This document shows, one piece after another, positions 14,651-28,098 of a stretch of DNA of 64,000 nt; within the stretch, counting starts at the first letter, position 1, and each line of letters opens with the position of its first letter. The translations under genes and the position numbers were made by a program. The DNA comes from Sympetrum striolatum (lineage: Eukaryota > Arthropoda > Insecta > Odonata > Libellulidae). The notes under the pieces were generated by a model. It ran no database searches and was not told the DNA's origin. It worked only from the letters and a program-made list of their open reading frames with translations. The stretch covers positions 1,116,001 to 1,180,000 of the forward strand of contig OX388348.1 of assembly GCA_947579665.1 (NCBI GenBank). Direction: 5' to 3'.

Positions 14651-16069
14651 CTTTTAGTATCGTATATATATGCAGACATTTAAGACTCACCTTCGCGAGA
14701 TTTCCAAGTAGTGCCTTAGCCTTAATGTCTTCATTTTTTGCCATTTATTATTTAAAGTTAGCCGTGATAAAAACGTTGTGTGGAATGTTAATATAATACA
14801 CTGGGAGATAGTTACAAACAAGATTGTTTGATAGCGGAATATCAGACGTTAAAATGAACATTTTGAGGTATTATTTCGCTAATTAAAGGTCTAAATGGTA
14901 GAATTGTGATGGAATAGAATTCTTGCAAAGAGAATTCAACACTTAAAAATTCGAATTCAGAAACCACTAAGATGTGTCCTATTCTTAACTTTCTATTTTC
15001 ACTCGAGCAGTGTAGTTTTCCACTGCATAAGGTATTAAAAATATCCTTTCGATAAATCCAATCTTATCCGTGAGTTAAAGGAGTTAATTTTTCCAAGAGC
15101 TTTTTAGCAATTAACGTTTAGACAGGAATTGTCATCACTATTATTAGCTTTTAAATAGTGGAATCAGTAATCAACAATTTTCAGCTCTATCAGGCTATAT
15201 GTAATAGGGAGTAATATTTGTGTAATAACAAATGGTGTTACTCATGAGACATCAATGCACTTTAACCATACTGACTGAAAAATATATTATAAATTGCAAC
15301 GGTATCACATATATATAGATGTTTCATTCATTCATCGCACAACTCATACGAATCTCATCTTTAGTGAGTGTATTACTCTACAACAGATAATTTCAATCTA
15401 ATCTGTCCAGAGCTGTAATGTAATTGATTAATGAGCTTGAATGCAATCGCAAACAGGATCCATAATATTCTAGCAGTTGGAATCTGAATTGCAAATTAAA
15501 ACCGATAATTCGATTGTCCTTTTACAAGCATTAGATATACCGTTCTCGCCTCATGGAGTAAGCTTATCAACGCTCTTACTCTGAATTACATGCGAGCTAC
15601 GGGTTTAACGCTGTGAAACGGAGCGACCTTCAGAAAATATTTTCTGAAGTATGATTTTACTTCAGTAAAGTTTCCAAGAGGCGGGTATTCACTTCTCTAC
15701 TTTCTCCGTAGCGATGAATAAAATTTTCCACTTCCAATTTGATCATCTTGATTTCTGTATGTAAAAATACTTCCCAAGGCTACTTAGATCCATATATTAG
15801 GCGCCATACTCAGCTATCATTCGCTGATTTTACTAAACTTTCTGTGCGCTTTACGGACTCTTCCAAAACATTCCCGCCCCCCTCTCCCCCCATGAATACC
15901 GTAGTTTTAATGTTGTTTACTACGTAGTTTTGCGGTTTAGATGCGAATATATTAGAGAATAGAGCGAATATATGCAGACAAAGTTATTCTTTTATTCAGC
16001 AGTAGAAATAGTTATTAACGCCCACTTAAATAGGCAAAAGGGTATGCATGAGCTTAGCCCAAAAAAATA
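14651..16069. other. Gene-poor sequence
   Basis: No gene, element or repeat that I can support. The sequence is AT-rich with stops in all frames. Confidence 0.45.
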
Positions 16070-18480
16070 GAAAAATTGCAATGGTGAAAAAGAAAAATTC
16101 ACTTAAAAAAGATAAAGGTTATTCGAAAAAGGAAACCATGTTTTAATGTGCGAACTGAGAGATCTAAAAATAATAATAGTAAATTGCAAGAGCTTACGTA
16201 ATAAACAGGCGGAATTCTTTAACGTTACGATGAGAATTTGCGCGGATATCATAGTAGGAAGATAGTTGCTTAAGCGAAGATATTACTCTAAGCGAGATAT
16301 TTCCCCCGATTATATGATATACCGAAAATATAACTATGTAGATCTAGTGGTAGACTTTTTATAGCAGTATGGACTCATTTAATTAGTGAGCGCGATGAGT
16401 TCGTAGAAAATAGCAGGAGCGAAATCATTTGGTGCTCGATTCAAAGACAAAACGGAAGTAAAATTAATGTTTGTTCTTTGTGTCGTCCTCCCGATGAAAA
16501 AATAGGATGTATTGTTGTATTATCCGATGCCCTACAGAAAAATGGTGAGAAAATAAAAGATCCAATTATCGCCGTAGGAAGAGATTTTTACCTAACCAAT
16601 ATTCATTGGGATAATCTAAAATTCTCCAGCACTAGCAGTGGGAAAACAATTCACGAAATACATCTTACTTTTTCGTTGCATGGTTTAGATCAGGTAAATA
16701 TGACGAAAACTCGAACGAATCGTGCGAAGCAAGGTATCAATTTATATTTACTAGCCACTTCCCACCCACAAATAATAACTAGCTTCTCTGTAGTTGACGG
16801 TACAGTCAGACCATGATGTCATAATGGTAGGGATGAATGTAGTAGTAGCGGTTAGATCTCTTAAGCCTGTGAGGCAAGTGTGTGTAATTCGCAAAGCAAT
16901 TATTTCTGAGTTTAAGGTTTTATTTGAACGAAGGCTTGGATAATTTTTTTTACGCTTTTCGAGAGAAAATACAGTAAAAGATAGTTGGGTAGAGTTTCGA
17001 CGAATAATCAAAGTAGATTTAGTTAAATATGTTCCTTCTAAACAGTAGGTGAGACGAGGAAGAAGTTTGAAGCATTGCATAGGAGTCATTCACTCGCGAT
17101 TGAGAAAACTTAAACCGTACGATGAGATCCATGAGCTTAGTGATCAAAACTATAGAGAAGTGCAAAAGATATTTGAGGAAGGATCACGAAAAGAATACCA
17201 GGAATATAGATCTCGAACCCTGTTAATATCACTAGTTGGCGATTAGAAAGAATTTTGGTCATAAGTGCGTGACACTCGTGGTGGTCAGTTTTCTATTCCT
17301 AGCATTATAAGCGAAGAGGGAATTGCCTTAAATAAATCGGCAGAAATAGCTAACTTACTTAACCCGTACTTCCAGAAATGTTTCTCATTAAATGATGGTC
17401 GAGTTAACGGTTTTACCTCTCGCATTGATTCGGAGATGATTTCCATAGAGATATAAGTTGATGCGAGTGGAAATTCACTGCAACAGATTGATAGGAAATT
17501 CTATCAGAAATCAATTAATGAGGGTACTGTCCCAATATCGTGTAAAAAATTAAACGTCACTCCGGGGCCTAAGAATGATCAGATTATTATGGGTAATTTT
17601 CGTTAACTTCGAATTTATGCAAAATAATGGAGCATATTATAGCAAGCTCCATTATTCAGTCTCTTACCATAAAGATAGGAATCATTCTGATCCAACACGG
17701 ATTCCATAAAGGCAAATCTTGTAAGACGCACCTAGAGTTTTTTGTGAATGATGTATATAAAGCGTAAGGATGTTAGATATCTTTCAAAAACGTTATTTCC
17801 ACGCAGCAACAAATTTCGCGACAACCCTTAGTGTTAGTGCGCCACACAAAATACCGAAGAGTCACGTTTAGCTATTGTTTATCTTTGAAAGAACATATTG
17901 GAGATGCGATAGGAAATTGAATAGAATGCAAAGATTAACTAGCAGATCGTTGAGGGGATGCTAATCGTGTTTCAAAGAAAAAAGTCATATAACCTCTTAT
18001 TCAACCTAGCCAAACGAGAAAATACTGTTTCGCGATTATACTGATTATTAATTTTATATTACAGTTCGTGTACGGTATTTGTTTGATTGGTTGTATACGA
18101 TACTATTTGTACAGAATTGCCATGATAAAACGGTGAGTGTTACTCAGATGAATCAGTACGCGTAATCATAGTAAGAGATAGAAGACTAATTCTAAGGATA
18201 AATTTACTATGTAAGTTAAGAAAAATTAGGTTCTCAAATGATGCAATCGATATAATGCGACCTCCCTGTTGATGTGGGCCACTCTGATACTGCGAGGAAG
18301 ATTAGAGAAATAAATGCTAGAAGGAATCGCATCAAGAATTCATTTTTTCCGCGGATGATAGGCGAAAGAAATCGATTAGGAAAATAGGGTTAAGCTGTAT
18401 GCACCCCCTGCCACACGCCGAAAGGCGGATTGGATGTTTCTTACATAGACATATTTGTATGGTGTTTTTGTGCTGTCGAC
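16070..18480 (+). pseudogene. Decayed non-LTR retrotransposon (jockey/CR1-type LINE)
   Basis: Broken frames read successive parts of a LINE polyprotein. Near 16181-16215 an endonuclease-like start reads NCRSLRNKQ. Near 16400-16530 comes a stretch ending CRPPDEKIG, then a VDGTVRPSDHD-like end of the endonuclease at 16780-16815. A linker follows (17049-17456). The start of reverse transcriptase reads KIMEHII then QHGFHKGKSC at 17620-17725. The carboxyl end reads NSFFPRMIGERNRL near 18335-18370, followed by a GC-rich 3' segment CCCTGCCACACGCC. Stops and frameshifts are frequent, and most of the RT palm is missing between about 17780 and 17870. The protein order and the 3' tail style match jockey/CR1-like elements; the exact clade is inferred. 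It is dead. Confidence 0.75.
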
Positions 18481-19690
18481 ATTTTAACTCAATAATCAGA
18501 ATATGTCGTATTTATAAAACAACATAATTTAAGAGGAAAAATTCATCCGTCACCGCTACGATTGGTCTTCGGTTTCCTTCAAAGTAACTGGGTTGTCCAA
18601 ATTGTAGTGCTACCTCCAAAATACTAACGTTTCAATATCATCTCCTAAATCACTACTACTAATTTACTTCTTCTTACATTCACTAACAGTTGAAGGAAAG
18701 TTTAATTAACCTTCTTTTGATTTCAAAAAACTCTCAAAGGCACTCGAAATCAATATTTACAATGATAAAAACCTTACACCTAGAGAAATAATGACAATGT
18801 AAGAGAAATTGGCCCTATCAAAACAGGAAATCCAAATATCACTGAGGATTATTATTCATCATTATTATTCAATTATTCATTTTACAAACTAAAATCTCAA
18901 AAAAGTTTTAATTTTGTCACATAACCGTGAACATATCCTAGTTTTCTATGCATTTCAGTTTTTTCTAAGAATTCAACATATCTTCTATCATGTAGCGATA
19001 CCGGCCCCTGAAATGTAGAAATTTTTTCGCTCTTTCTACTGCCTATGACCCTCTCCCCCATAGACAAATCCTAGCTGCGCCCCTGCGACAAAGCAATCAT
19101 TAATTATCATCTGTATATTCATGTCCACATCCGATAGAATCCGTAGATTCTTACACATGGATGATTATGAAAAAAAATCAGCTCCAACATAGACCTCCAT
19201 CCCCGTAATGTTACTCAATTTTCATGTTTTTACGAGAAGGAGACTATTTAACATAATTTAAAGCATGTGGAAAATATTTATATGTAATCGTTTTTCTCTC
19301 AGACTCGGTAACAGTGTGCACATATGCATTATGATTAATCTACGAGAATTACTTTGGAATCAAGAAAAATATAGGATGATTAATAATATATCCATTCTCC
19401 TCCATATGATTCAGCCTCCGAGACATAGAGTTAACCACTTCTTTATTGGATTTCGCTCCAGGTGAGAAGATCTAATAACTGACGGAAGCTCTTCGAAAGC
19501 TTTATCGGTTCAGAACCTAAAGACGAAGTAAATGAAATTTAAGTGCAAGTAAAGACCTAACGCGATCTCCGAGAAGCATCGACAAAACGTTACAGGGAGG
19601 TAATCACAAAACATTATTACTTTTGGTCGTTTATTTCCCCGGGCAATTAGAGAGGTTGATGGAGTAGATTACGTGATGATGGTGTTATTA
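18481..19690. other. Gene-poor sequence
   Basis: No gene supported. The segment follows the 3' end of the decayed LINE and is AT-rich with no repeat I could define. Confidence 0.4.
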
Positions 19691-19751
19691 CAACCCCTGC
19701 CATACCCATTTGGCGGCTCGCGGGGTATCTAAATCTAAATCTATATAATTG
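19691..19751 (+). mobile_element. LINE 3'-end fragment
   Basis: This short stretch has the same CCCCTGCCATACCCATTTGG signature, followed by CGGCTCG, as the 3' end of the LINE at 18400-18430. It ends in a tandem tail of ATCTAAA-like units, the usual end of a jockey-type insertion. Only the 3' terminus is present, as expected for a 5'-truncated copy. Confidence 0.45.
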
Positions 19752-22029
19752 GTTTGGAACTACCGCCGAGAAAATTGGAAAGTGTGAACCCGCGAATTGT
19801 CCTGGTTGTAGACGAACAATGAATAATAATATGCATAAGAATGTCAATAGTTCTCAAGGCTTTTGTTTACAGACTAAAAATGAAAAAGATTCGCTTGCGC
19901 GGTCCGCTAGTTGTCCGTCTATAGAAGTAGAAGACCTCAATGAAGAAATAGTCACCAATAAGCCTGAGTAAGTAAGCCTGAGCTCCTTGCCTTACGACCG
20001 GTTTGTTGTTGCGAGTGACGCATAGGCTTTCGAAAATCGGCTGCACTGAAAGCGAAAGGTTCATCGTGCTTCGGGAAATCAGGAGGCCCTGTCAAATACC
20101 TCTAATAAGTGTGGAAAATGAGTCAAAGGACATTGTCTTTCAGTGAACGACCTCGAATCCTTGGTAGAAGAGGAATGTCCACTGACACACGAAACATGTT
20201 CTTGACCGACAATTGGTGATGAATCTGTTCCGAATCCTTCATATCCAATGGTTATTTTTCCATAATGAATTGTATCTCTCAGGTAAATATATATATTAAT
20301 CACAGGGGCGTATAAATATATGTGGAAACCATATCTTACATTCGTTCATTTCCCGAACAAGAGAAGTTTAAGATAAAAAACTCATTTAACTTAAGCGGAA
20401 TTCGAGCTCATGCCCTTCCTATGCCAATAACATGTGTCAGACAGCTGCAAAATCACCTCTTAATTAGCAAATAGTTATAGTTATGACACTTCAAACAAAC
20501 TGAGAAGTCCATTTTAGCAGCTTATTAATAATATTATTATGGCAGCATAATCCTGGTTAATTAATTAACTTTATTAAGTCAGACGTTCATAAAATACGTA
20601 TCAGTACTAAAAACTTGGGTTGTTTATTAGGAAGTCTTTGTTTACTAAAATACGCTAATACAATAATATTATTTGGGAATATTTTTACGATTGCAATAAC
20701 ATCTAATTTCCTTAGCACCATGGTGAGGAAGGAGCTTTGAATTAGCCAGAGGATAGTTTCTACTGGGCGACTGTAAATTGAGGGTCCTGAGTCTAGCTGA
20801 CATAGGCACGAAAAGGAAAAATATACCAGGCACCTTCAATACTTGCTTTGAAAGTGCTCGACATATGGTTAAAGCTTTTCCGCGCGAGGTAATGCATTTC
20901 AACGTTTGTTTTGTATTGGAGCCTGCAATACTTTGAAGGGATCAACTTGTGGTTAAAGACTTCCCTCGCGAATTATCAAAGCCTTAATGCATTACTACGT
21001 GAATTTCTCCGCGCGAAGACAACACAATTGACTAATGACCAAGGTCACCGAGCTCCCTGTTACAAAATGTAAGACAAGTCTGATATATGCGTAGAAATTG
21101 TTCGGTTTTTATGAAATCATGTTAGTTTTAACTTTGGAATTGGTATTTTTCCTTTTAACTTCGGACGGACAATGATTTCCTGTATTCTACGTGACAAATG
21201 GTGTTTATAAATTTATATTACGAATTTTCTTCGTCTGCTTGATTATGTTGGCGAAAAATTATATTCCATAGACAAAATACAAATTTGACATTGTGTCATA
21301 GTTAGTAACTCAGTAATCGCTCTAACGACTTCTCGAATTCTAATTGCTGAATTGAAAACATAAGAGTGGTAATCAAAAATCCTCCTCGGAATGTTTATCA
21401 CAAATAATGAATATCCTATGTTTGAACTGGACGTTTGAAGAATTACATTTACATTAAAATCCAGCAGGCAGCCGTAAGACGTATGTTCGAGTGAGAAACC
21501 AAACTACCAAAATAACGCCTTATTAGCGCACAAATTATCCAGAAAAAAAGAGATCATTATAGGCCATCTGTTCTCGCTATAATCTCACAAAACATAATTT
21601 TCCTCTAGACTCCAAAATTCTCGTTCTCTAAAGGTGAGAATCACCACATCGCGTATTCCTACTCGAATCCCACTTATTCCTTATTGCTACGCATTATTAA
21701 AACCGAATAGCATTCTTCAAATTATTTAGAATTAAATTTCAATTATTGTCCATGTATTTTATTGAATTTAAGATTGAAATTGGAATAAATATATATTTAA
21801 CCTATCGTTCTATAAATACGATAATTATCTGTGAAAGAGAAACGCCGAAATAAACATGACGAACTCGGGGAGAGTTCGCGCGAAGGCTCTAAGAAGAGTT
21901 CGAAAGAGAGGAAATTTGTGTAAGTTCTAGGCTCCGACTCAAATATTACCGCTTTTCGAGGCTTTCCTCGGTGTTGCCAGTCAGTCACAGAAAGCAGAAT
22001 TCCAAATAGTTTTTGTGAAAGCCACTGGT
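19752..22029. other. Gene-poor sequence
   Basis: No gene supported. The 96-codon minus frame ending at 21797 overlaps the Tc1-like end and is not considered coding. Confidence 0.4.
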
Positions 22030-22070
22030 GCGCTCGCAAAGTGTTGCGATAATTTTTTCCGCCACTGTAC
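22030..22070 (-). mobile_element. Tc1-like transposon end (remnant)
   Basis: Read on the minus strand, this begins TACAGTGGCGGAAAAAATTA and continues TCGCAACAC. It is the same terminal sequence as at 14496 in the opposite orientation. Related sequence may extend leftwards to about 21850, but no transposase motif is visible. Confidence 0.45.
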
Positions 22071-23769
22071 ATATAAGGACTGTACATTTAATATTTATGA
22101 GTAGCAAATGATTTAAATACAAAATAAATTTGATATTTTTCATTATTTTCACACCAAAAGTACCTCAGCTCTCTCTTTTTAAGGGTATGACTGACCTTTG
22201 AGGAAGATATTGCGTAAAATCCACGAAATTATAAGGCGACTGTATCTTGCCTCCTCTTGGGTTTCAGTTTCATGTAAAATTTTACAAAGGGTAAATATTT
22301 GTGCATTTACTTTTTTCTTTCAAATAATGGCAGCCAAAATGTTATTGATTGTTACAAAAATGTATTTTGATTGATACTTGAATTAGCTAAAGAAAATATA
22401 AATGAATTCTGCTGCGGCTATTTCTCAAGTTCAAATGGTACTTTTGTCGATGACAACCTACAATCATGGACTTGGGATGTTTTTTAGAAGAAAAGAGAAG
22501 ATAAATATTGGAAAAATTATGATAATAATGAGGAAAGTTAACGAAGGGGTTCCAGAATTAGCGTCGTCTCTCACTGAACGGTTTCTTCCATCATCACAAA
22601 CTTTCTTTAACTCCTCCGCAAATCAAGAATAAAGGTGTGAATCGTAATTAAATAGAATTTTATAAAGCTTAAATCATATTATATATTTAATCCTTAGCTA
22701 GTATTTACATGTCCGACGCCCAAAGGTCGTTTGAGGTCTGCAATTCAAATATTTGGAGAAAGAATAATAATATTAGAACTGAGAATATACTTATTGTTAA
22801 TAAAACTTTTAATGGATTTATTATAACCACAGAAAAACATTTTATAACCTCAGCAATGAAAATATTCTCATTGGATAACTGGGAATTTCCATAAACTGTT
22901 CGAAAATCTATCAGTTAAAACAGGATTAATAACATTTTTATTTGTTAAGATAAATAATCCGATTATTCACGCACTTGCTTATGTAACTATCGCAACAATA
23001 CAACTATGTTTAAAGAGAAAACTCGGTTGTTATTCTAAAAACAAAGAAATTTCCCATAGACTGCATGCAATACGCCTCCCTCAGTGTCATCGACTCCATG
23101 TCCTTGAGGCTGTCGCAATTATCTTCGGTACATCGTTGGACCACGTTCAAAAATAGCTCCAGCCCTCGGAGGATGCATTCAAAGAGATGATCCCACCAAA
23201 GGTTGCATCGATGTCTCCTCATTACATAAATCGTTTTGGGAAGCGAGTTTATCATTTCCGCCGCTGAGGGCACTGCCGTCGTCCGCTGCATGTCCCGAAT
23301 TCGCTCAAATTGGGACGGCCAATATGAGACTGCTTTTAATTCCCTCGCGCCAACGGACTCTTTTAACCGCGACGAGATCGAAGGAAGAATTTTAAAAGGC
23401 GTAAAAAGAAGAGGGAAACATTTCGCTCGGTGAAGAAATGTCCGTCATTTTGATGTCCAGAGACGAAATGCGCATCGTGTCATGAGAAGCTCATTTGAAA
23501 AAAATTTCCTTAAATTGAAATAGTCTAACCCACACAGGATAATAAGCTAAATATAGATACCTACGCATGGGGAATTTAGGAATTCATTACAATTAAACAA
23601 ACATTTCAACAACGCTCGGTTATTTTGAGAGGTTTAGATGTCTTACGTCAGTAAATTACACACAATTAAAATTCTTTCTCATTATCAATTATGGATTATA
23701 ATAATATAATAATTTCTCTAATGAAAACAGGAAGAATTACATCCATTTCAATAATTATTACTATTTACA
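22071..23769. other. Gene-poor sequence
   Basis: No gene supported. Frames on both strands overlap at 23010-23433, in a patch slightly richer in GC than its surroundings. A 93-codon minus frame there has a protein-like composition but no domain I recognise and no clear splice context. Confidence 0.35.
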
Positions 23770-23882
23770 AAAACACCATTCCCTAGCCCCAGCCAGAAAA
23801 AACCGACTAGCCGGAATTTGAACCCGGGACCGTGGAGTTAGAGAAATAACGGGAGAGCACGCTAACCATTCGGTCGGTAAGA
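23770..23882 (-). mobile_element. tRNA-derived SINE (family A)
   Basis: On the minus strand the head runs from about 23882. An A-box-like AATGGTTAGCGTGCTCTCCC is followed by the B box CCCGGGTTCAAATTCC, then GGCTAGTCGG. The last motif matches the CCGGCTAGCCGG segment of the copy at 1722-1950, so the two belong to one family. The far end is lost or unclear. Confidence 0.55.
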
Positions 23883-26800
23883 TTCATCATATATCCATAT
23901 TTTAGGTATTTGGTCTTATATTAAGTGATACCACTATTATTTTTTAACAAAACGAACTGAATAGTGCGAAAAATATAACCCATAGATTATTAAAGTAAAA
24001 AATAATAATGCGAAAAAGATTCAAATACCTGCCGCTGAAACTAGAACGCAAGTAGTTACGCATAATTACGAGCTCGTTGAAGATATTTATAATAAATCTA
24101 GCGCCCTCCAATAAATGCCTATTTAGCGCTCAGCTCATCTTCTCCTTCTTCTTTCCCATAATTTCTATTCATACTTTCTCTATCAGTTCCTCGCAACGTG
24201 TACTTTGTATTAACTGGCATGTGACAACTTCAAACAAACAAATATATCAGGCGGATACACAGTTGGCACCAATACCCGTTGCGTGGCTGCGTCTCGGTTT
24301 CTCTTGAGGCAACTGATTACACGTTTAATCTTCTTCTTGTTTCATCATCATATGTGATTCCCAAGGAATACAATTACATGTGTAAAAAATGCATTGCTCG
24401 TAAAACGGCTGAAGAGATATAGAGAGGATAATTGATTAACTGTGACACGCAAATTCAGCGGAAACTTTTCCTCATTGGACTCCGTAAAGTGAGGACGGCG
24501 GACATGTTGTGCAGAAAAGGGGCCGAACACGCCACGACTGTAAAGAAGGCCATATGTGTGCGCGTGACAGAAAAATAAAAGCCGTGACGTAGGAGAGGAT
24601 GTAAGCGGGAAATTGGATGGAAGCTGTTCCTAGAAAAGCCGAGAAAAAATGAAGGCGATAGAGAGGTGAATGAGAATGACGAGAGAGGCAACGGAACAGC
24701 TATTTCCAACCTCGATTCACGAAATGGATGAATCAATTGACGTTCTTTGCGAAGGTACCCTTAACCTGTTTTCAAAGTTGCTAAGCACTACAGTTAACCC
24801 AATTAAACAAGTAAAAAGATATGAATATTTCAATCGCTTAAATAATTCACTCCTTAAATGCTATTAAAAGTGCCGCAAAAGTTAACTTACAAGGATGAAC
24901 GAAAAGAAGTAACAGGTTGAAATTCTAGTTTTCATAGAGTCAATTGAGCATTCAAGTCATACGCACTGTACATCCAAAATAATTCTCCACTAGCATTTAA
25001 GTATACATTAATTTCTTCTAAGAGATGGTTATCTAGAGAAGAAATTAATTCCTCAAAAAACTGTGCTCTTTCCGTTGTACCAATTACAGAAATGTGTCTT
25101 AATTTCCAGAAAAGTATGAAATGGCTATCCAAATAAGCCTTCTTGTCAGGACATTTACACGCCTTTTTTGGGCCTTAATTAGATAGAGCAGCCGGGTTCG
25201 ATTCTGGAGCCTGTCAGCCTTTTTTCATATCCTTATTTCCTTTGGCATTACCCTAAATGCATGCTTTAACGTACAATGTGATCTTTCTTCCCTACAGAAT
25301 GTGTTTAATTAAACTCTTATTGAATGAAAAGAAATGCAATAATTCGTTGACAGGATTCCAACACATGAAATGCTCGTTGCATATCAAAAAGAAAGGAAGT
25401 TATTGATAATGAATTCCAATTTTTTCCGAAATTTTTGTTAGAAATATAGTTGAGAAAAAACGAAAAATAAAATATTTTTGAAACTTATTACTAGATCCTC
25501 CTATAATTTATTAAATATTGTTGTGAATTAATCAGTCTATTAGCATTTGCGGAAGATTGTCCTAAAACACTATAAAATGATCGTGTGAAAGACCAGTCAT
25601 GAAATATTTAAATATTAAACTTATGCTAAATTCAGCTAATTTAATATAATTCTTCACAGATTGTCGAACTCTATAGTACAAATAGTAAAAAATGGAATCC
25701 ATGTGGGATTTGTTTGTTCTCGCTATTAAAATCATTATGATTAGCAAAAAATAGAGTTATTAGTTTGGTAGATATATTTACAAAGTTAAAAGTAATTGAA
25801 TACTGAGTTCATAAGATGGTGAAATATTGAGAAACCATTATCACGAACAAGAACTGTTTATTTATAAAAAAAATTCAAGATTCAAGAGCATAAGCAATGG
25901 ACAAATTTTCACATGGAAAGAACCACTCATCCCCGGATCTGACGTACTTCAAACCGACGAAACGAAGCCTAATTAACATCATTACACTCCAAGTCAGTTG
26001 TACTTATGACGATTACCATCTTTCGTTATATTTTTAATTCGACTCCAGTTATTTCTTTTTAGTTTCGTGAACTGCACAGTCGTAACAGACATTTCGGGAT
26101 GCCGAATATTCGGAAAATATTAAGCAAAATAATAAGAAAAGAACGTTTACTCACATTTTATGCTTTCGTTTTCATAAGCTAAGCATTACATAAATAAATT
26201 ACAAGGTATTTATTTAAATGAGATGGGTGGTGAGTCATTTAAAAATGAAATAGTTCCAAAATCAAAAGAAAATCTCTTGCCGGAGAAAACTTTCAGTACT
26301 TTTAGCATAGCGGGATGAATAGCAGTTGGTCTTATCATTGTGATAGTTCACAAGGACCGATGTGAAGAAGTTTTGGGAATCATCGGTCACTCGCACCACC
26401 CTATAGCAAAACTGGGAGTCGGAGCAGCGTGATGATGTTAAATCATGTGTCCCTTACGACGAGCCTGCAGATAAAGCAAGGCAGAGAAAATGCTGCGTAC
26501 ATTTGGAGAAGTTGGAGAAAAGGAGCGTGAGTACAATGCAAATGGGGCTAAAAGAGATGAGAAGATGATTACATGTTTTAGAGGCGGAAGAAGGGATATG
26601 GAGGAGGAAAGTTGATGGTCTATTTACCCCAAAAGGGAATGCTTACTTAGGCCTAAGTTTGTGTATATGTCTTCAAAGTTTATTAAGACAAGCTAACATC
26701 AGTAAACATGAGATAAAGGAAATATACTCGTATTGATTAGAAACGTGATTTACAGTATTTGATTCGTAGTTTATTTTTTACGTGGAGTATATTAATAAAA

Positions 26801-26934
26801 AAATGGAAGATGGTTTGTATTAAGAAATGTCCTCATAGGAGTGTTATGGAAAATAAAACGCCTGCTGTTTCATCCAACGAATTAGCATTTTACGTACATA
26901 ATGCGTTATTGAAAATGTGAGAAGAGGAAGATAA
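23883..26934. other. Gene-poor AT-rich sequence
   Basis: No gene supported. A lone B-box-like GCCGGGTTCGATTCTGG near 25190-25206 hints at another eroded SINE, but no A box or tail could be placed. Confidence 0.4.
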
Positions 26935-27066
26935 TAAGTATTGCTGTGGTTAATCGTGTTTCAACTGCTTAGGTAATTTCGCACATGATCTCCCAACGGG
27001 AATCGAACCCGAAACAGTTTTCATCAAAGCCGAAAACGCTGCCCACATAGCTGAGAGGTAGCCCCG
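26935..27066 (-). mobile_element. tRNA-derived SINE (family B)
   Basis: Read from 27066 on the minus strand it begins GGCTACCTCTCAGCTATGTG. An A-box-like AGCTATGTGGGCAGCG is followed by the B box GGGTTCGATTCCCG. Its body (ATGTGCGAAATTACCTAAGC) matches the better preserved copy at 27963-28089. The 3' end is approximate. Confidence 0.6.
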
Positions 27067-27962
27067 GAAAAAAATATGAGAACCACCTCTTTCAGAATAT
27101 ATCCACAAGAAAGTGTGAAATATATGAAAACTTTTGAGACCCAGCGCCATCCAAGTTCTAAATTATTAACGCATAGAATTATCCTTGGAAATAAAATAGA
27201 AAAGAATTTATAGTAAAACCTTGGATATACAGCGTAAAGTGGTAAAAATATAGTCAGAATTTTAATACCAATAAGTGCAGGTAAAAATGCTTTTCATGCA
27301 TCAACAAAATATGAAATATATTCATGCGATGGCAGCGATGGATTTCAGAAATCCCGAAATGTGGAAGCAGAAAAAATGAGGAATATTTGAAGGGCAAAAG
27401 ATGTCGAACGACGTATGCGCTTAATGAGGATGAGTTGCATCGCACGTCGTCGCCTTGTAAAATGATGCGCCTCGTTTTTCTACTGCAGCCATCAAATTTT
27501 CGGAGATCCGAAATTTTAGGATCGATGAGGGATCGTGAGGGAGTGTACGCAGACGTGGAGTTGGCTGAATGCATCTCCTGTTACTTAAGCCTTGATAAAT
27601 CCACGCACACCTGTGATACTTGGAATAAATAGATTCGTGCAGCTGCGCGACTTGCAGGAAATGGTTGTTTTGCTTTGGGGTTTCTTTGGGTCGAGCTTAT
27701 TGATAGGATGGATGGAATATGAATAAATTAGACGAAGCTTAATGAGAATATTTGGGGTTTTTAAAGGAGAAGTATCAAGATAAAGTCGGTTTATTGGTTG
27801 AAATTTCTTTCGATGAAAATAATGAGAATTAGATTAACGGCAGAGAAATATTTAAGTCAAGTTATTTCACATTTACTGAAATTTGGGGATTTTCCGATAT
27901 TTTTAAATTCCATTTTTATGCAACGGAGTAATTTACAGGGACTCAATTTTATCCCAATTGTA
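27067..27962. other. Gene-poor sequence between two SINE copies
   Basis: No gene supported. The overlapping open frames at 27254-27632 lie on opposite strands of the same segment and show no domain. Confidence 0.4.
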
Positions 27963-28089
27963 GTAGTAGTAGTATTGTTAAAAGTGCTTCGACAGCTTAG
28001 GTCATTTCTCACATTGGCTTCCACCGGGAATCGAACCCGGTACCGCTTTCACCAAAGGCGAACGCGCTGTCCACATGACTACCCGGGAG
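27963..28089 (-). mobile_element. tRNA-derived SINE (family B) with target duplication
   Basis: A compact 127-bp SINE. The direct repeat CCAATTGTA flanks it exactly at 27954-27962 and 28090-28098, a 9-bp target duplication. On the minus strand the head reads GGCTCCCGGGTAGTCATGTG, then an A-box-like segment and the B box GGGTTCGATTCCCGG. A short body ends in a tail of ACT/TAC triplets. The head can almost fold as a tRNA, but it is followed by the SINE body and tail, so it is not called a tRNA gene. Confidence 0.75.
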
Positions 28090-28098
28090 CCAATTGTA

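Noticed and set aside
27963..28098. Possible tRNA gene on the minus strand
   Set aside because: The A and B boxes are good, but the stems are imperfect and it is followed by a SINE body and tail within a target duplication.
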